A DNA stretch of 9,397 nucleotides from Phycisphaera mikurensis NBRC 102666 (GCA_945870475.1 CAMBSR010000077.1:1-9397); one strand, 5' to 3'; shown: positions 1 through 6,362, counted from the first letter of the stretch. Made by a program: numbers and translations. The notes: generated by a model from the letters alone, not told the origin.

Positions 1-1262
1 GAGACCTGGCCGCGTTCCGAGTGCGGCACGCGGCTCAGCGAATCGGTGTTCGTCGGGCTCATGGTGAAGGCGATGCCGAGGCCGAGCACGAACATGCCCA
101 CGGCCATCACCGGGTAGCTCTGGACCCACGCACCCACCGCCTGGATGAGCATGCCCACGGTCGCCATGGCCGTTCCCCATGATGCGGGCGCGCGCACGCC
201 GGCGCGGTCGTACCAGCGGCCGGCCACGTGCACCACCAGGATGACGGGGGCAAGCATGGGAAGGAGCGAAGCACCCGCCTGCGTCGGCGTGAAGCCGAGC
301 ACGTCCTGCGCGTAGAGCGAACCGGCGATCACCAGCCCGGTCATCGCGAACTGCATGCAGCCGATGGTGATGGCGGCGGCGGCCAGCGCATGGTCCGCAA
401 AGAGGCGCAGGCGAAGGAGGGGACGCGGATGCCGCCACTGCCGACGGACGAAGAGCGCGATGACCACCGCGCCCCACGCAAGCATCCCGAGCGCCAGTGG
501 ATCCGCCATGGCGGCCAAGCCGCTGCGACCCGCCGAACCGAGCCGGTCCACGCCGAAGACGAAGGGCGGAAGCCCCAGGAGGAGCATGGCCCCGCCGAGC
601 CAGTCGATCGAGCGATCGGCGCTGCGCGCATCGCGCGGGCGGGCGATCAGCGTCAGCACCAGCGCGGCGCCCGCGATCGGCAGGTTCAGCCAGAAGACCC
701 ACGGCCAGCCCATGCGCTGCACCACCACGCCACCGAGCGCAGGCCCGAGCGCCATGAACATGAGCGGGATGCCCACGTAGACGGCCATCGCCTTGCCGCG
801 CTCGCCGGGCGCAAACGCGCCGATCACCAGCGCGCTCGATGCCGGCTGCATGAGGCATGCCGAAAGTCCCTGCAGCACGCGGCCCACGATCATCTGTGTG
901 CCGTCCTGCGCGTTGGCGCAGACCACGCTTGCCAGCGCGAAGCCCACCACGCCTGAGACGAAGGCGGGCACCTTGCCCACCAGGTCGCCGATCCGTCCGC
1001 CGATGGCCATCAGCGAGGCGAGCGTCAGCAGGTAGCTCGTGACGATCCACGTCTGCTCGGTCTCGCCCATCCCCACCGCGCTGCCGATGCGTGGCAAGGC
1101 CACGCCCACCACCGTCATGTCGACGAAGATCATCGCCAGGCTGCCGGTCATCGCCAGGAGCACCAGCCAGCGGCGCGACTGCGCACCGTCGTGCGCCGGT
1201 TGCGCGTGATGCCCGTGCGCGGCGTGCGGTGCGTGATGCGGTGGCGGTGCCTTGCGTTCCAT
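1..1262 (-). CDS. DHA2-type MFS exporter (EmrB/QacA family), C-terminus cut by window edge
   Basis: Inner-membrane drug or metabolite:proton antiporter of the 14-helix DHA2 branch of the major facilitator superfamily. 420 codons are visible before the left edge; full members run about 480-550 residues. Seen: a helix-1 motif 'DMTVVGVALP' (residues 48-57), loop motif A 'GRIGDLVGK' (89-97), and helix-5 antiporter motif C ending 'GPALGGVVV' (173-181) followed by 'WPWVFWLNLP', all typical of DHA2. The first 30 residues hold seven histidines (H9, H10, H13, H16, H18, H19, H24) ahead of the first helix at about 32. The start at 1262 lies 11 nt after the TGA of the upstream TatD-like gene; a GAGG overlapping that TGA sits 9 nt before the ATG, so translation is probably coupled. 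The shared unit with EboB/EboD-like genes suggests export of their product; that is inference. The substrate is unknown. Confidence 0.93.
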   Translation of the reverse strand, partial: MERKAPPPHHAPHAAHGHHAQPAHDGAQSRRWLVLLAMTGSLAMIFVDMTVVGVALPRIGSAVGMGETEQTWIVTSYLLTLASLMAIGGRIGDLVGKVPAFVSGVVGFALASVVCANAQDGTQMIVGRVLQGLSACLMQPASSALVIGAFAPGERGKAMAVYVGIPLMFMALGPALGGVVVQRMGWPWVFWLNLPIAGAALVLTLIARPRDARSADRSIDWLGGAMLLLGLPPFVFGVDRLGSAGRSGLAAMADPLALGMLAWGAVVIALFVRRQWRHPRPLLRLRLFADHALAAAAITIGCMQFAMTGLVIAGSLYAQDVLGFTPTQAGASLLPMLAPVILVVHVAGRWYDRAGVRAPASWGTAMATVGMLIQAVGAWVQSYPVMAVGMFVLGLGIAFTMSPTNTDSLSRVPHSERGQV

Positions 1263-1273
1263 GGCGTGTTGCC

Positions 1274-2107
1274 TCAGCGCGTGATGTCGGGCGCGGTGGG
1301 ACGGAGCGGTGCCGCGCTGAAGCGGCCGGACTGCGAGAGGAAGCGCTCGGGATTCTCGAACGTCACCTTCCGAACCAGGCTCTCCAGGTGCCCGCGCCGG
1401 CGCATCTCCATCTGCGCCTTCGGCACCGCGATCGGGTCGCTGTGCCCCCAGTCGCCCGCGGAATTCATCCAGATGCGCTCGCTGCCGTAGCACTCGATGA
1501 TGTCCACCGCGCGCTGCGGCGTGCACTTGGTGTCCGGGTAGAGCGTCATGCCGCACCAGAAACCGCGGTCAAGCACCAGCTTCGCCGTGTGCTCCTCCAC
1601 GTGGTCGATGAGGACGCGGCCCGCATCGAGCTTCGGGAAGCGCTTGATGGCATCGAGGATCAGGCGCGTGCCCTTCAGCTTGTCCTCCAGGTGCGGCGTG
1701 TGCACCAGCACAAGCAGTCCGTGGTCGCTCGCAAGCTGCAGGTGCGCCTCCAGGATCTCGAGCTCGTTGCGGCTGTTCTTGTTGAGCCCGATCTCGCCGA
1801 TGCCCAGGACGTTCTGCTTCTCCAGGAATCCCGGGATCAGGCCGATCACCTCGCGCGCGAAGACCGGGTCCTCGGCCTCCTTGGGATTGATGCAGAGCCA
1901 GGCGTGGTGGCGGATCCCGTACTGCGCCGCGCGGCGCGGCTCGAACTCGGTGAGCTGGCGGAAGTAGTCGAAGAAGCCCTGCGGGCTCGAGCGGTCGTAG
2001 CCCGCCCAGAACGACGGCTCGGTGATCGCCACGCACCCCGCGCGCGCCATGCGCACGTAGTCGTCCGTGTTGCGGCTCACCATGTGGACGTGCGGATCGA
2101 TGTACAT
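1274..2107 (-). CDS. eboB: EboB-like TatD-family metal-dependent hydrolase
   Basis: 277-aa TIM-barrel metal hydrolase of the TatD/amidohydrolase superfamily, cytoplasmic (no signal peptide). The expected metal ligands are visible: H6 and H8 in 'DPHVHM', E105 in 'GIGEIGLNKNS', H136 in 'LVHTPH', H169 in 'LIDHVEEH' and D219 in 'NSAGDWGHSD'. TatD proteins are classically DNases, but the 'GLNKNS' and 'NSAGDWG' style and the neighbouring sugar-phosphate cyclase resemble the EboB subgroup of the ebo metabolite-traffic cluster, whose reaction is not established. The ATG lies 2 nt after the TAA of the 103-aa gene, and GGGAAGG sits 7 nt before it, so the two genes are almost certainly co-translated. 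The last 20 or so residues look like a loose tail. Family is confident; the ebo assignment is moderate and comes from sequence style plus context. Confidence 0.88.
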   Translation of the reverse strand: MYIDPHVHMVSRNTDDYVRMARAGCVAITEPSFWAGYDRSSPQGFFDYFRQLTEFEPRRAAQYGIRHHAWLCINPKEAEDPVFAREVIGLIPGFLEKQNVLGIGEIGLNKNSRNELEILEAHLQLASDHGLLVLVHTPHLEDKLKGTRLILDAIKRFPKLDAGRVLIDHVEEHTAKLVLDRGFWCGMTLYPDTKCTPQRAVDIIECYGSERIWMNSAGDWGHSDPIAVPKAQMEMRRRGHLESLVRKVTFENPERFLSQSGRFSAAPLRPTAPDITR

Positions 2108-2109
2108 GG

Positions 2110-2421
2110 TTAGGCCTTCCCTGCCTTCGGGTCGTGCGCGCCGGTGGCGCCCTTCATGCCGGCCTTCGCGATCGGCTCGGTGGAGGGATCGCTGAGGAGC
2201 TCCAGCACGCGCCGCGCGCGCTCCGTCCTTCCGTCGCCGAGGATCGCCACCGCCGCGCGGAACGCCTGCATGCGGAAGTCGTCCGCACCGGGCCCCGCCC
2301 GATCGACACGATCGAGGAATGCGGCCAGGTCAAGGATGCGAGCCCGGTGCTCCATGAAGTACGCATCCACCACCTGCGTGCGGTTCATCGGACAGGCTGC
2401 GTTGGTCGGCGCATCGCTCAT
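2110..2421 (-). CDS. Small conserved-looking protein in the ebo-like unit, function unknown
   Basis: 103-aa soluble protein, unrecognised. Seen: a poor N-terminus, then a likely two- or three-helix core: helix 1 about residues 16-42 (acidic/basic amphipathic, with 'YFMEHRARILDLAAFLDRVDRA'-like content), helix 2 about 47-61, helix 3 about 65-77. It ends in a 'SDPSTEPI' turn and a Gly/Ala/Lys-rich tail. No catalytic motif, signal peptide or membrane segment. It is a real gene rather than a shadow: it is 2 nt from the EboB-like start, with codon bias like its neighbours. The start at 2421 is favoured because TAGACT lies 6 nt upstream, as for the gene at 6375; an internal ATG at residue 12 is the alternative. 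Its position between EboD- and EboB-like genes suggests a helper subunit of that pathway. It could be a short EboA-type protein, but I cannot show that from sequence. Confidence 0.75.
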   Translation of the reverse strand: MSDAPTNAACPMNRTQVVDAYFMEHRARILDLAAFLDRVDRAGPGADDFRMQAFRAAVAILGDGRTERARRVLELLSDPSTEPIAKAGMKGATGAHDPKAGKA

Positions 2422-2427
2422 GATGGG

Positions 2428-2433
2428 AGTCTA
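2428..2433 (-). promoter_or_regulatory. Putative -10 element TAGACT for the 103-aa gene/eboB/exporter unit
   Basis: On the minus strand TAGACT is followed by six bases (CCCATC) and then the ATG at 2421. No Shine-Dalgarno is present in that gap. The TANNNT hexamer close to the start is the usual picture for leaderless transcription. No convincing -35 is seen at 16-18 bp. The remaining bases of the 2434-2567 gap, up to the cyclase stop, show only short GC palindromes (a CGGC-GCAT-GCCG type near 2520) without a T-run, and no gene. Confidence 0.4.
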
Positions 2434-2567
2434 GATCGACAGGAACGCGGTCCCGGCATGATCCCAGGTCCTGCGGTGGTGCGCGTCGATGGGGGTTGTT
2501 TCCTTCCCGGTGGCCATTCCGGCGCATGCCGAAGGTGTCTGGGCCATGGCGACCCGGGCGGTGATCG

Positions 2568-3701
2568 TCACGACGCGCGCGAAGTGAGCGCAAGCGCACG
2601 CTTCAGCATTGCGGCGTCCATGGCATGCACGTCGACCGGGCTGCCGATGCCGCGGAGGAGGGTGATCGTCAGCTGGCCGCCGAGGTGCTCGCGGAACTCC
2701 TCGAGACCGGCCATGACGGCGCCGGAATCAGCAAGGAATTCGTGCGTCGTCGGCAGCCCAAGCTCACGCAGCACGCGGATCACGCGGTCCGCAACGCCCT
2801 CGTCCAGCAGGCCTGCGCATGCCGAATACGCCGTGTCCACGGCAACGCCGATCGCCACGGCCTGGCCGTGCGGCAGTTCGCCGTCGGACATGCCTTCGAG
2901 GCGGTGCGCCAGCCAGTGGCCGAAATCGAGCGGCCGTGCGCTCTGCGTCTCGAACGGGTCGCCGCCGAGCGCGATGTGCCGCCAGTGCAGCTCCGCGCTG
3001 CGCGCGATGACCGGCATTGCGGCGGCCATGTCACGCGCACGGATCGCCGCGGCATCCCGCTCGATCCGCGCGAACAGCTCGGGGTCGCGCAGCAGGGCGA
3101 TCTTCACCGCCTCGCTGAAGCCGCCGCACCAGGACCAGTCGGGCGACGTCGTGAGCAGGTCCTGGTCGCACACCACCGCGTGCGGCACGGCGAAGGAGCC
3201 GATGAAGTTCTTCTTGTGTCCGAGGTTGATGCCGTTCTTGACGGCCATGCCGGCGTCATCCTGCCCAAGCGTGGTGGTCGGCATGCGCACCAGCCTCACA
3301 CCGCGGTGGGCGATCGCCGCACCGAAGCCGACGGCATCCAGCACCGCGCCGCCACCGATCGCCAGCACGAAGCTCTGCCGGTCGATGCGGTGCTCGTCCA
3401 CGGCCTCGACCACGCGGTCGACCACCGACATCGAGCGCTTCGCCTGTTCGCCGCCAGCAATCGACTCCACCAGGCAGACCGCGGGCATCGCCGGATGGGC
3501 GGCGGCATAGGCGCGGATCCGGTCCGGAATGCCCGGGTTCGCCGCCAGCACGTTCGAGTCCACGAAGGCCACCAGCCGCCGCTCGAGCCCGTCATCGGAA
3601 GCGAGCACCGACCGCAGCGTGGCATTCGCCGCGTCGAACACACCGCGCGTGAACGTCACCCGGTGCCGGAACGGCACCGAAAGCGGGATGTCGAGGTTCA
3701 T
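2568..3701 (-). CDS. eboD: EboD-like 3-dehydroquinate synthase-family sugar-phosphate cyclase
   Basis: 377-aa NAD- and metal-dependent cyclase of the dehydroquinate synthase fold. Seen: the nucleotide loop 'AIGGGAVLDAVG' (114-125), 'PTTTLGQDDAGMAVKNGIN' (141-159) with K155, 'KKNFIGSF' (163-170), and the zinc ligands E197 ('GFSEAVK'), H262 ('FGHWLAH') and H278 ('LPHGQAVAIG'). True AroB has GGK in the lysine motif and HGE after the last histidine; here they are AVK and HGQ. With the N-terminal 'VPFRHRVTFTRG' and C-terminal 'GIGSPVDVH', this resembles EboD more than the shikimate enzyme. Its substrate is unknown. The start at 3701 has GGAG 9 nt upstream and begins where family similarity begins; an in-frame ATG at 3716 adds five residues and lies 10 nt from a -10-like TAGGAT. 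The cytoplasmic product probably feeds the same pathway as the downstream EboB-like hydrolase. Housekeeping AroB is the less likely alternative. Confidence 0.9.
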   Translation of the reverse strand: MNLDIPLSVPFRHRVTFTRGVFDAANATLRSVLASDDGLERRLVAFVDSNVLAANPGIPDRIRAYAAAHPAMPAVCLVESIAGGEQAKRSMSVVDRVVEAVDEHRIDRQSFVLAIGGGAVLDAVGFGAAIAHRGVRLVRMPTTTLGQDDAGMAVKNGINLGHKKNFIGSFAVPHAVVCDQDLLTTSPDWSWCGGFSEAVKIALLRDPELFARIERDAAAIRARDMAAAMPVIARSAELHWRHIALGGDPFETQSARPLDFGHWLAHRLEGMSDGELPHGQAVAIGVAVDTAYSACAGLLDEGVADRVIRVLRELGLPTTHEFLADSGAVMAGLEEFREHLGGQLTITLLRGIGSPVDVHAMDAAMLKRALALTSRAS

Positions 3702-3726
3702 GGGTGAACGCTCCATGGGGGCGACC

Positions 3727-3732
3727 ATCCTA
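3727..3732 (-). promoter_or_regulatory. Putative -10 element TAGGAT for the eboD-like gene
   Basis: Minus-strand TAGGAT lies 10 nt before the ATG at 3716 and 25 nt before the ATG at 3701. It sits just beyond the hairpin that seems to end the htrA transcript, so a new unit starting here makes sense. No clear -35 is visible. If transcription begins about 7 nt downstream, the message has almost no leader for 3716 and about 20 nt, including GGAG, for 3701. Confidence 0.35.
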
Positions 3733-3744
3733 GGCAACAGGAAT

Positions 3745-3777
3745 CCCGGCCCGCCCATGGAAACTGGACGGACCGGG
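3745..3777 (-). terminator. Strong GC hairpin after htrA, probable terminator
   Basis: Read on the minus strand, CCCGGTCCGTCC, a 9-nt loop and GGGCGGGCCGGG form a 12-bp uninterrupted stem with two G-U pairs. On the plus strand the same two positions would be A/C mismatches, so the structure favours RNA made from the minus strand, the direction of htrA. It is followed by ATTCCTGTT, a weak T-containing tail rather than a full T-run. A smaller hairpin, GCCGC-GCACGG-GCGGC (3811-3826), lies 2 nt after the htrA stop. An attenuator or leader element for the eboD-like gene is an alternative role. Confidence 0.55.
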
Positions 3778-3828
3778 CGTGTGGGGCAATGGAAGCCCAT
3801 CGAAGGATGTGCCGCCCGTGCGCGGCGC

Positions 3829-5319
3829 TCACGAACGCAGCAGCAGGAACTTGGTGTTCCCCTCGCGTTCCACCAGGAGCCGGACGCTTCGGCCCTGGCC
3901 CATGGTGGAACGCATGTTCGAATCCCACTCCTCGGCGCCGGCAACCTGCTTGCCGCCGACCTGGCGGACGATGTCTCCCACCTTGAGGCCCGCACGGGCG
4001 GCGGCGCTCTCGGGGTTGACTTCCGTCACGACCACGCCGCGGAGGTCGGTGATGTTCCGTTCCTTGGCGAGTTCCGGGGTGATGGCGGCAACCTGCACGC
4101 CGAGCGAGGAGGTCGATCGATCGGCTGGAAGCGGTGCGGTGTTCGGTGACGCACCGGCCTTCATGCGGATCGGCGCGCCGGCCTGCGCAACCTGCTGCGC
4201 GGAATCGTCCAGCACCGCGGTGAGGGTGATGGTTCCGCCGTCGCGGAACACCTCGATCGGGCACTCCGCGCCGGGCTTCGCAAGCCGCACCGCGCGCAGC
4301 ACGCGCTGCAGCGACGGCACCTGCTCGTTGTTGACCTTGGTGAGGATGTCGCCGGCCTGGACACCCGCGCGTTCGGCTGCGCCGCCGGAAACCACCTGGC
4401 TCACGAGGACTCCCTGGCCCTGGAACCCGAAGTTGGCGGCAAGCTGCGCATCCATCGGCTGCATCTGGATCCCGAGGAATCCGCGCGAGGGCGCGCTGCC
4501 ACCGATGATCGATTCCACCACGCCCCGGGCCATGTTGGCCGGAATCGCGAAGCCGATGCCGTCGGATCCGCCGCTGCGGCTCTCGATGGCGGCGTTCACG
4601 CCCACCACACGGCCATCCATGTCGATGAGCGGACCACCGGAATTGCCGGGATTGATCGTGGCATCCGTCTGCAGGTAGCTCTCCAGCGGATTGAGCCCGA
4701 CCTCGCGGCCCTTGGCGCTGATGATGCCGGCGGTGACGCTGTCCTTCAGTCCGAACGGTGAACCAAGGGCGATCACCCAATCGCCGACTTCCGCCGTGTC
4801 GCTGTCACCGAACTCGATGGCACGCAGGTTCGGAAGGTCAACCTTGAGCACGGCGATGTCGGTCTCGGGATCCGCGCCCACCAGCGTGGCGGTGCACTCG
4901 CGGCCGTCGTTGAAACGCACCTTCATGCTGCCGCCGGAACGGATGACGTGGTTGTTGGTGACCACGTACCCCTCCTCCGCGACCACGAAACCGGTGCCCA
5001 TGCCCATCGGCTGCTGGTTGTTGGGTGCCATCGGCATCATCTGCATTCCCGGTTGGCCGCGGAAGATCCGCGACCCGCGGCCCGGGACCGCCCGCAAGTC
5101 GGGCGTTACCTCGATGGAGACCACCGAAGGCCCCGCCTGCTTGGCGAGGGCACGGAACCCCTTGGAAAGGCTCTTGGCGGTGGCGATCGCCGCCTGCGCG
5201 TCCGGGGGCAAGGAGTTGCCCACACCGGACGGCAGGCCGTCTGCGCACGCCGCAGACGAGGAGGCGAGCAGGAAGGCTGCGATGGAGGACTTGATCGTGT
5301 GCGTGATGAAGTGACCCAT
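3829..5319 (-). CDS. htrA: HtrA/DegP-type periplasmic serine protease with two PDZ domains
   Basis: 496-aa trypsin-like protease/chaperone that degrades or holds misfolded envelope proteins. The N-terminus (residues 1-27) is a Sec signal peptide with a hydrophobic core 'SSIAAFLLAS' and a likely cut after 'ACA'; C25 has no good lipobox. The protease domain spans about 60-275 with triad H124 ('TNNHVI'), D154 ('DPETDIAVLKV') and S227 ('NPGNSGGPL'). PDZ1 is about 278-375 and PDZ2 about 404-495, the DegP/DegQ/MucD arrangement. In place of a long LA loop, residues 92-107 form a Met/Gln/Pro-rich stretch with six methionines. No Shine-Dalgarno precedes the ATG; a perfect 6-bp hairpin abuts it. A gap with leader hairpins separates it from the upstream methyltransferase, and a terminator-like hairpin follows it, so it is probably transcribed largely on its own. 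Confidence 0.96.
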   Translation of the reverse strand: MGHFITHTIKSSIAAFLLASSSAACADGLPSGVGNSLPPDAQAAIATAKSLSKGFRALAKQAGPSVVSIEVTPDLRAVPGRGSRIFRGQPGMQMMPMAPNNQQPMGMGTGFVVAEEGYVVTNNHVIRSGGSMKVRFNDGRECTATLVGADPETDIAVLKVDLPNLRAIEFGDSDTAEVGDWVIALGSPFGLKDSVTAGIISAKGREVGLNPLESYLQTDATINPGNSGGPLIDMDGRVVGVNAAIESRSGGSDGIGFAIPANMARGVVESIIGGSAPSRGFLGIQMQPMDAQLAANFGFQGQGVLVSQVVSGGAAERAGVQAGDILTKVNNEQVPSLQRVLRAVRLAKPGAECPIEVFRDGGTITLTAVLDDSAQQVAQAGAPIRMKAGASPNTAPLPADRSTSSLGVQVAAITPELAKERNITDLRGVVVTEVNPESAAARAGLKVGDIVRQVGGKQVAGAEEWDSNMRSTMGQGRSVRLLVEREGNTKFLLLRS

Positions 5320-5363
5320 GCGCGTGCTACGCGCGGGTTCGGACCCGGTTCGGAAAAATTCCG
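5320..5363 (-). promoter_or_regulatory. htrA 5' leader with stacked inverted repeats next to the start codon
   Basis: Seen on the minus strand, nearest the ATG first: GCGCGT-AGC-ACGCGC (5320-5334, 6-bp perfect stem directly touching the ATG), CGGGT-CCGA-ACCCG (5334-5347) and CGGAA-TTT-TTCCG (5351-5363). A competing CCCGG...CCGGG pairing would use parts of the last two. No purine-rich ribosome site is present. The arrangement could control htrA translation, for instance by temperature, or part of it could serve to end the upstream methyltransferase transcript. The function is inferred; the repeats are direct observation. Confidence 0.4.
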
Positions 5364-5380
5364 GGGGGACGCAGATTCCG

Positions 5381-5386
5381 ATTATC
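5381..5386 (-). promoter_or_regulatory. Possible -10 element GATAAT for htrA
   Basis: Minus-strand GATAAT sits 61 nt before the htrA ATG, in the 91-bp gap after the methyltransferase stop, and is one of the few AT-rich hexamers there. No matching -35 is visible at normal spacing. An 8-bp inverted repeat, CGGGTTCG (5386-5393) and CGAACCCG (5334-5341), flanks the region and could be an operator. A CIRCE element and the sigma-E consensus were looked for and not found. Confidence 0.25.
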
Positions 5387-5410
5387 GAACCCGATCCACA
5401 CCCACCTCGG

Positions 5411-6256
5411 TCACGTCTCCGCGAGCCGTGCGAGGAATACGCCGGCCGCCACCCCGACGTTCAGTGAATCCACGCCGGGAGCCATGGGAATCTTCGCTCG
5501 GAAGGAACATGCCGCCAGGGTCTCCGCACGCAGTCCCGCGAATTCCGCCCCGACCACCACCGCCAGCCGCCGTGGGCGAACCCCATGGACCTGCGCAGCG
5601 ACGTCCTGCAGGCGATGCGCACCGCCGCCGGTGGCGCCGACAAGGAGGAAGCCTGCATCGTCGCGGATGCGCGCCAGGTCGCCATGCCAATCGTCACTGC
5701 GCGCGAACGGCACCTGAAGTGCACACCCGCAGCTGACACGCAGGCTCTTGCGGTAGAGCGGATCGTGGCAGCCCGGCGAAAGGATGACCGCGGCGCAGCC
5801 GAACGCCGCCGCGTTGCGAAACAGCTGGCCGATGTTGTCGATGTTGTTGATCTCCTCCACCACCAGGAGGAGCGCGTCCGTCCCGGCAGCGGGAAGCACC
5901 TGTTGCACGCTTCGTTGCGCCGGCCTGCGGCCCACCGCAAGGAAACCACGATGGATGTTGAAGCCCACCGTGGCATCGAGGATCGCATCGGGCGCCAGGA
6001 TGACTTCGGGATCCGGCCGACCGGCGCGCAAGGCGCGCGACTCCTCCACCATCGCCTCCGCCCGCGCCGCGTGCCGTTCGCTCGTGAGGATGCTGAGCGT
6101 CTCCACGCCCGAGCGAAGCATCGCCCCGATCACCACCGGGCTCTCGCCGATGAAGAGGCCCGGGCGCCCATCGAGCCCTGCCGCATCGCGATCCCGCACC
6201 TCTCGGTAGGGAACCAGCGCAGGATCATCGGGAGAGTGGACGTGGCGCGTGGTCAT
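5411..6256 (-). CDS. SPOUT-class (TrmH/SpoU family) RNA 2'-O-methyltransferase
   Basis: 281-aa SAM-dependent methyltransferase, predicted to act on tRNA or rRNA ribose 2'-OH in the cytoplasm. The N-terminal part (about 1-105) fits a substrate-binding L30e-like domain ('GLFIGESPVVIGAMLRSG', residues 33-50). The C-terminal SPOUT domain (about 125-281) shows motif 1 'NNIDNIGQLFRNAAAFG' (137-153) with N141 and R147, motif 2 'VVVGAEFAGL' (233-242) with E238, and motif 3 'IPMAPGVDSLNVGVAAG' (256-272), which builds the trefoil knot. Motif 2 has F where many relatives have G (GSEGxG), and motif 3 has NVGVA rather than NVSVA. The start at 6256 fits the family length. There is no Shine-Dalgarno before it; a possible TATGGT lies 47 nt upstream. 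The frame stays open far upstream to 7054, but that part is antisense to the cupredoxin gene and is not coding. The exact target nucleotide cannot be told. Confidence 0.93.
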   Translation of the reverse strand: MTTRHVHSPDDPALVPYREVRDRDAAGLDGRPGLFIGESPVVIGAMLRSGVETLSILTSERHAARAEAMVEESRALRAGRPDPEVILAPDAILDATVGFNIHRGFLAVGRRPAQRSVQQVLPAAGTDALLLVVEEINNIDNIGQLFRNAAAFGCAAVILSPGCHDPLYRKSLRVSCGCALQVPFARSDDWHGDLARIRDDAGFLLVGATGGGAHRLQDVAAQVHGVRPRRLAVVVGAEFAGLRAETLAACSFRAKIPMAPGVDSLNVGVAAGVFLARLAET

Positions 6257-6303
6257 GGTGCGGAGTGCGGGGGCGCGCAGTGGATGGAAGCCACCGACAC
6301 GAG

Positions 6304-6309
6304 ACCATA
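6304..6309 (-). promoter_or_regulatory. Possible -10 element TATGGT for the RNA methyltransferase
   Basis: In the 118-bp divergent region (6257-6374), minus-strand TATGGT lies 47 nt before the ATG at 6256. There is no convincing -35. The region also holds GCATG...CATGC arms and a GGCGCCGGC palindrome near its middle, which might bind a regulator; this is weak. Confidence 0.2.
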
Positions 6310-6362
6310 CCCACGCATGCAGGCGCCGGCACATCCCATGCAACGCCATCCGCGCCGATCGG

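Noticed and set aside
228..956. 242-aa plus-strand frame over the exporter
   Set aside because: Opposite strand of the DHA2 exporter, His/Arg/Gln-rich low-complexity content, no recognised motif.
2134..3510. 458-aa open frame on the plus strand across the ebo-like genes
   Set aside because: Antisense to well-supported genes; composition (Arg, Ser, Ala, Cys) is typical of shadow frames in GC-rich DNA, and no domain is recognised.
2568..3701. Housekeeping aroB (shikimate pathway)
   Set aside because: Lysine motif and the residue after the last zinc histidine differ, and the neighbours are ebo-type rather than shikimate genes; kept as a minor alternative.
3702..3995. Longer 475-aa form of the EboD-like protein starting at 3995
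   Set aside because: The added part overlaps the htrA 3' end in another frame, is Arg/Ser/Cys-rich shadow sequence, and crosses the terminator-like hairpin and the -10-like site.
5236..5319. HtrA as a lipoprotein anchored at C25
   Set aside because: The residues before C25 (SSSAA) lack the Leu/Val/Ile at -3, and an A-C-A cleavage site fits better.
5320..5410. CIRCE element or sigma-E promoter before htrA
   Set aside because: Neither the TTAGCACTC dyad nor a GGAACTT/TCTGA pair at proper spacing is present.
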